64,000 bases of DNA from Klebsiella pneumoniae (GTDB lineage Bacteria; Pseudomonadota; Gammaproteobacteria; Pseudomonadales; UBA5518), in the NCBI GenBank assembly GCA_945862145.1, contig CAMAXE010000002.1:136284-200283 (forward strand), given 5' to 3'. The notes beneath the pieces are model-generated. The model saw only the letters and a list, made by a program, of their open reading frames with translations. It was not told the DNA's origin and did not search any database. The position numbers were made by a program, and so were the translations under genes. The first letter of the stretch is position 1; each line of letters starts with the position of its first letter. Positions 63,155-64,000 of the stretch are shown in pieces.

Positions 63155-64000
63155 ATGAATGAGTACGCTGACACCGAGGCGCCGCTGCGCGTTGCCGATG
63201 CGGGCCAGATCCACTGGGACGGCGTTGCCGACGTGATCGTGGCGGGCTTTGGCGGGGCCGGTGCCTGCGCTGCGCTCGCGGCGAGTGAATCGGACGCCAG
63301 GGTGCTGGTCGTCGATTGCTTTGGCGGCGGCGGCGCCACTGCGCGCAGCGGCGGCGTCGTGTATGCAGGCGAGACCGAGTTGCAACGCCGGGCCGGGGTC
63401 ACGGACAGCACGGGCGAGATGTTCAAGTACCTCGTGCGGGAGTTGCAGGGTGTCGTTCCCGAGGACGTGGTGCAGCGCTATTGCATCGACAGCCCGGGCA
63501 GTATCGACTGGCTGGTCGGCCACGGTGTGCGCTACAACACAGAGGTCTGCCTCGACAAAACCGATTACCCGGCCGGTGGTGAGTCGCTTTACTTTGCGGG
63601 CAACGAGAAGCGTGCCGATCATGCGGCGATCGCGCGACCAGCGCCGCGTGGTCATCGTCCGGAGGGCCCGGGTTTCACGGGGCACGCCTATTTTTCCGCA
63701 CTGAGGAGCGCCGTCATCGCGCACGGGGCTGCGGTGATCACGCATGCAAGGGTGGTGCGCTTGGTCCAGGACGCGGCAGGCGCCGTGATCGGGGTCGAGG
63801 CGCTGGTGCTGCCCGAGCAGGCCTGGAAACGCCACGACAGGCTGTGTGCGCGGGTTGGCGTGCGGCCCTTCAATGCGGACGTGGCGCGACGCTCGCGCCT
63901 GGCTGCCCGCAGGCTCGAGGCGCAGTTTGGCGAGCGACGCCGGTTCCGGGCGCTTGGCGGAGTGATCCTCGCGACGGGTGGCTATGCGAGCAATCCGGAC
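63155..64000 (+). CDS. FAD-dependent flavoprotein (fumarate reductase/KstD-like), partial
   Basis: An open frame from ATG 63155 to the right edge (282 codons), absent from the ORF track because it has no stop. It begins MNEYADTEAPLRVADAGQIH and has the FAD dinucleotide motif ADVIVAGFGGAGACAALAAS, then GGGGATARSGGVVYAGETE and later GGVILATGGYASNPD, the second FAD-contact block. This is the fumarate-reductase/3-ketosteroid-dehydrogenase flavoprotein class; the C-terminal catalytic part is outside the window, so substrate cannot be assigned. AGGA lies nine bases before the start. It is divergent from the complete KstD-like gene, suggesting shared control. Confidence 0.8.
   Translation, partial: MNEYADTEAPLRVADAGQIHWDGVADVIVAGFGGAGACAALAASESDARVLVVDCFGGGGATARSGGVVYAGETELQRRAGVTDSTGEMFKYLVRELQGVVPEDVVQRYCIDSPGSIDWLVGHGVRYNTEVCLDKTDYPAGGESLYFAGNEKRADHAAIARPAPRGHRPEGPGFTGHAYFSALRSAVIAHGAAVITHARVVRLVQDAAGAVIGVEALVLPEQAWKRHDRLCARVGVRPFNADVARRSRLAARRLEAQFGERRRFRALGGVILATGGYASNPD

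Overview
This window is a stretch of GC-rich bacterial chromosome. The conserved block dapA-bamC-MBL hydrolase-purC (27.3-30.9 kb), followed by tRNA-Ser(CGA), has the gene order known from gammaproteobacteria, and BamC itself is largely restricted to beta- and gammaproteobacteria. An aerobic, possibly marine or soil, gammaproteobacterium with wide catabolic ability fits best. Assignment below class level would be a guess.

Layout. (1) 0-2.1 kb: two decayed transposase fragments (IS91-type at the left edge, IS30-type with an internal deletion) flank a secreted fasciclin-domain protein; a small lipoprotein follows. (2) 2.1-13.9 kb: a catabolic locus. Its core, amnC-amnE-amnD-cyclase-amnB-amnA on the minus strand, encodes most of the 2-aminophenol meta-cleavage route: 2-aminophenol 1,6-dioxygenase, 2-aminomuconic semialdehyde dehydrogenase, 2-aminomuconate deaminase and 4-oxalocrotonate decarboxylase. 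Around it lie an APC permease, an HpcH-type aldolase, a GST, a RutA-like flavin monooxygenase, an Asp/Glu-racemase-superfamily protein and an SDR. No 2-oxopent-4-enoate hydratase is visible. (3) 13.9-25.1 kb: the most unusual locus, six co-directional, nearly contiguous genes: an acetolactate-synthase-like TPP enzyme, a TonB-dependent receptor, two different citrate-synthase/citryl-CoA-lyase-like proteins, a periplasmic binding protein, and a 1500-residue hybrid kinase carrying a full His-Asp-His-Asp relay plus GGDEF and EAL domains. My hypothesis is one unit that makes or modifies a small molecule, takes it up and senses it. (4) 25.1-31.4 kb: EthD-like protein, HSL-type esterase, a putative 58-residue protein, then the housekeeping block and tRNA-Ser. 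(5) 31.4-39.5 kb: accessory region with an AT-richer sulfatase with dockerin-like tail, a YHYH protein, a large MscS-type channel and a decayed solute-binding-protein gene. (6) 39.7-43.7 kb: unusual zinc-ribbon SDR, PhyH dioxygenase, SnoaL-like protein and GST. (7) 43.7-64 kb: a gene set resembling bacterial steroid catabolism: acyl-CoA synthetases, four acyl-CoA dehydrogenases, a sulfotransferase, TetR regulator, TonB receptor, KshA-like Rieske oxygenase, HsaA-like flavin monooxygenase, HsaD-like C-C hydrolase, CaiB-type CoA-transferase, a KstD-like dehydrogenase and a second FAD flavoprotein cut by the right edge.

All family calls rest on motif recognition and memory of homologues; no database search was run. 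The catabolic loci each lack steps that must be encoded elsewhere (hydratase and acylating acetaldehyde dehydrogenase for aminophenol; the HsaC-type ring-cleavage dioxygenase and Rieske reductase for the steroid-like set).
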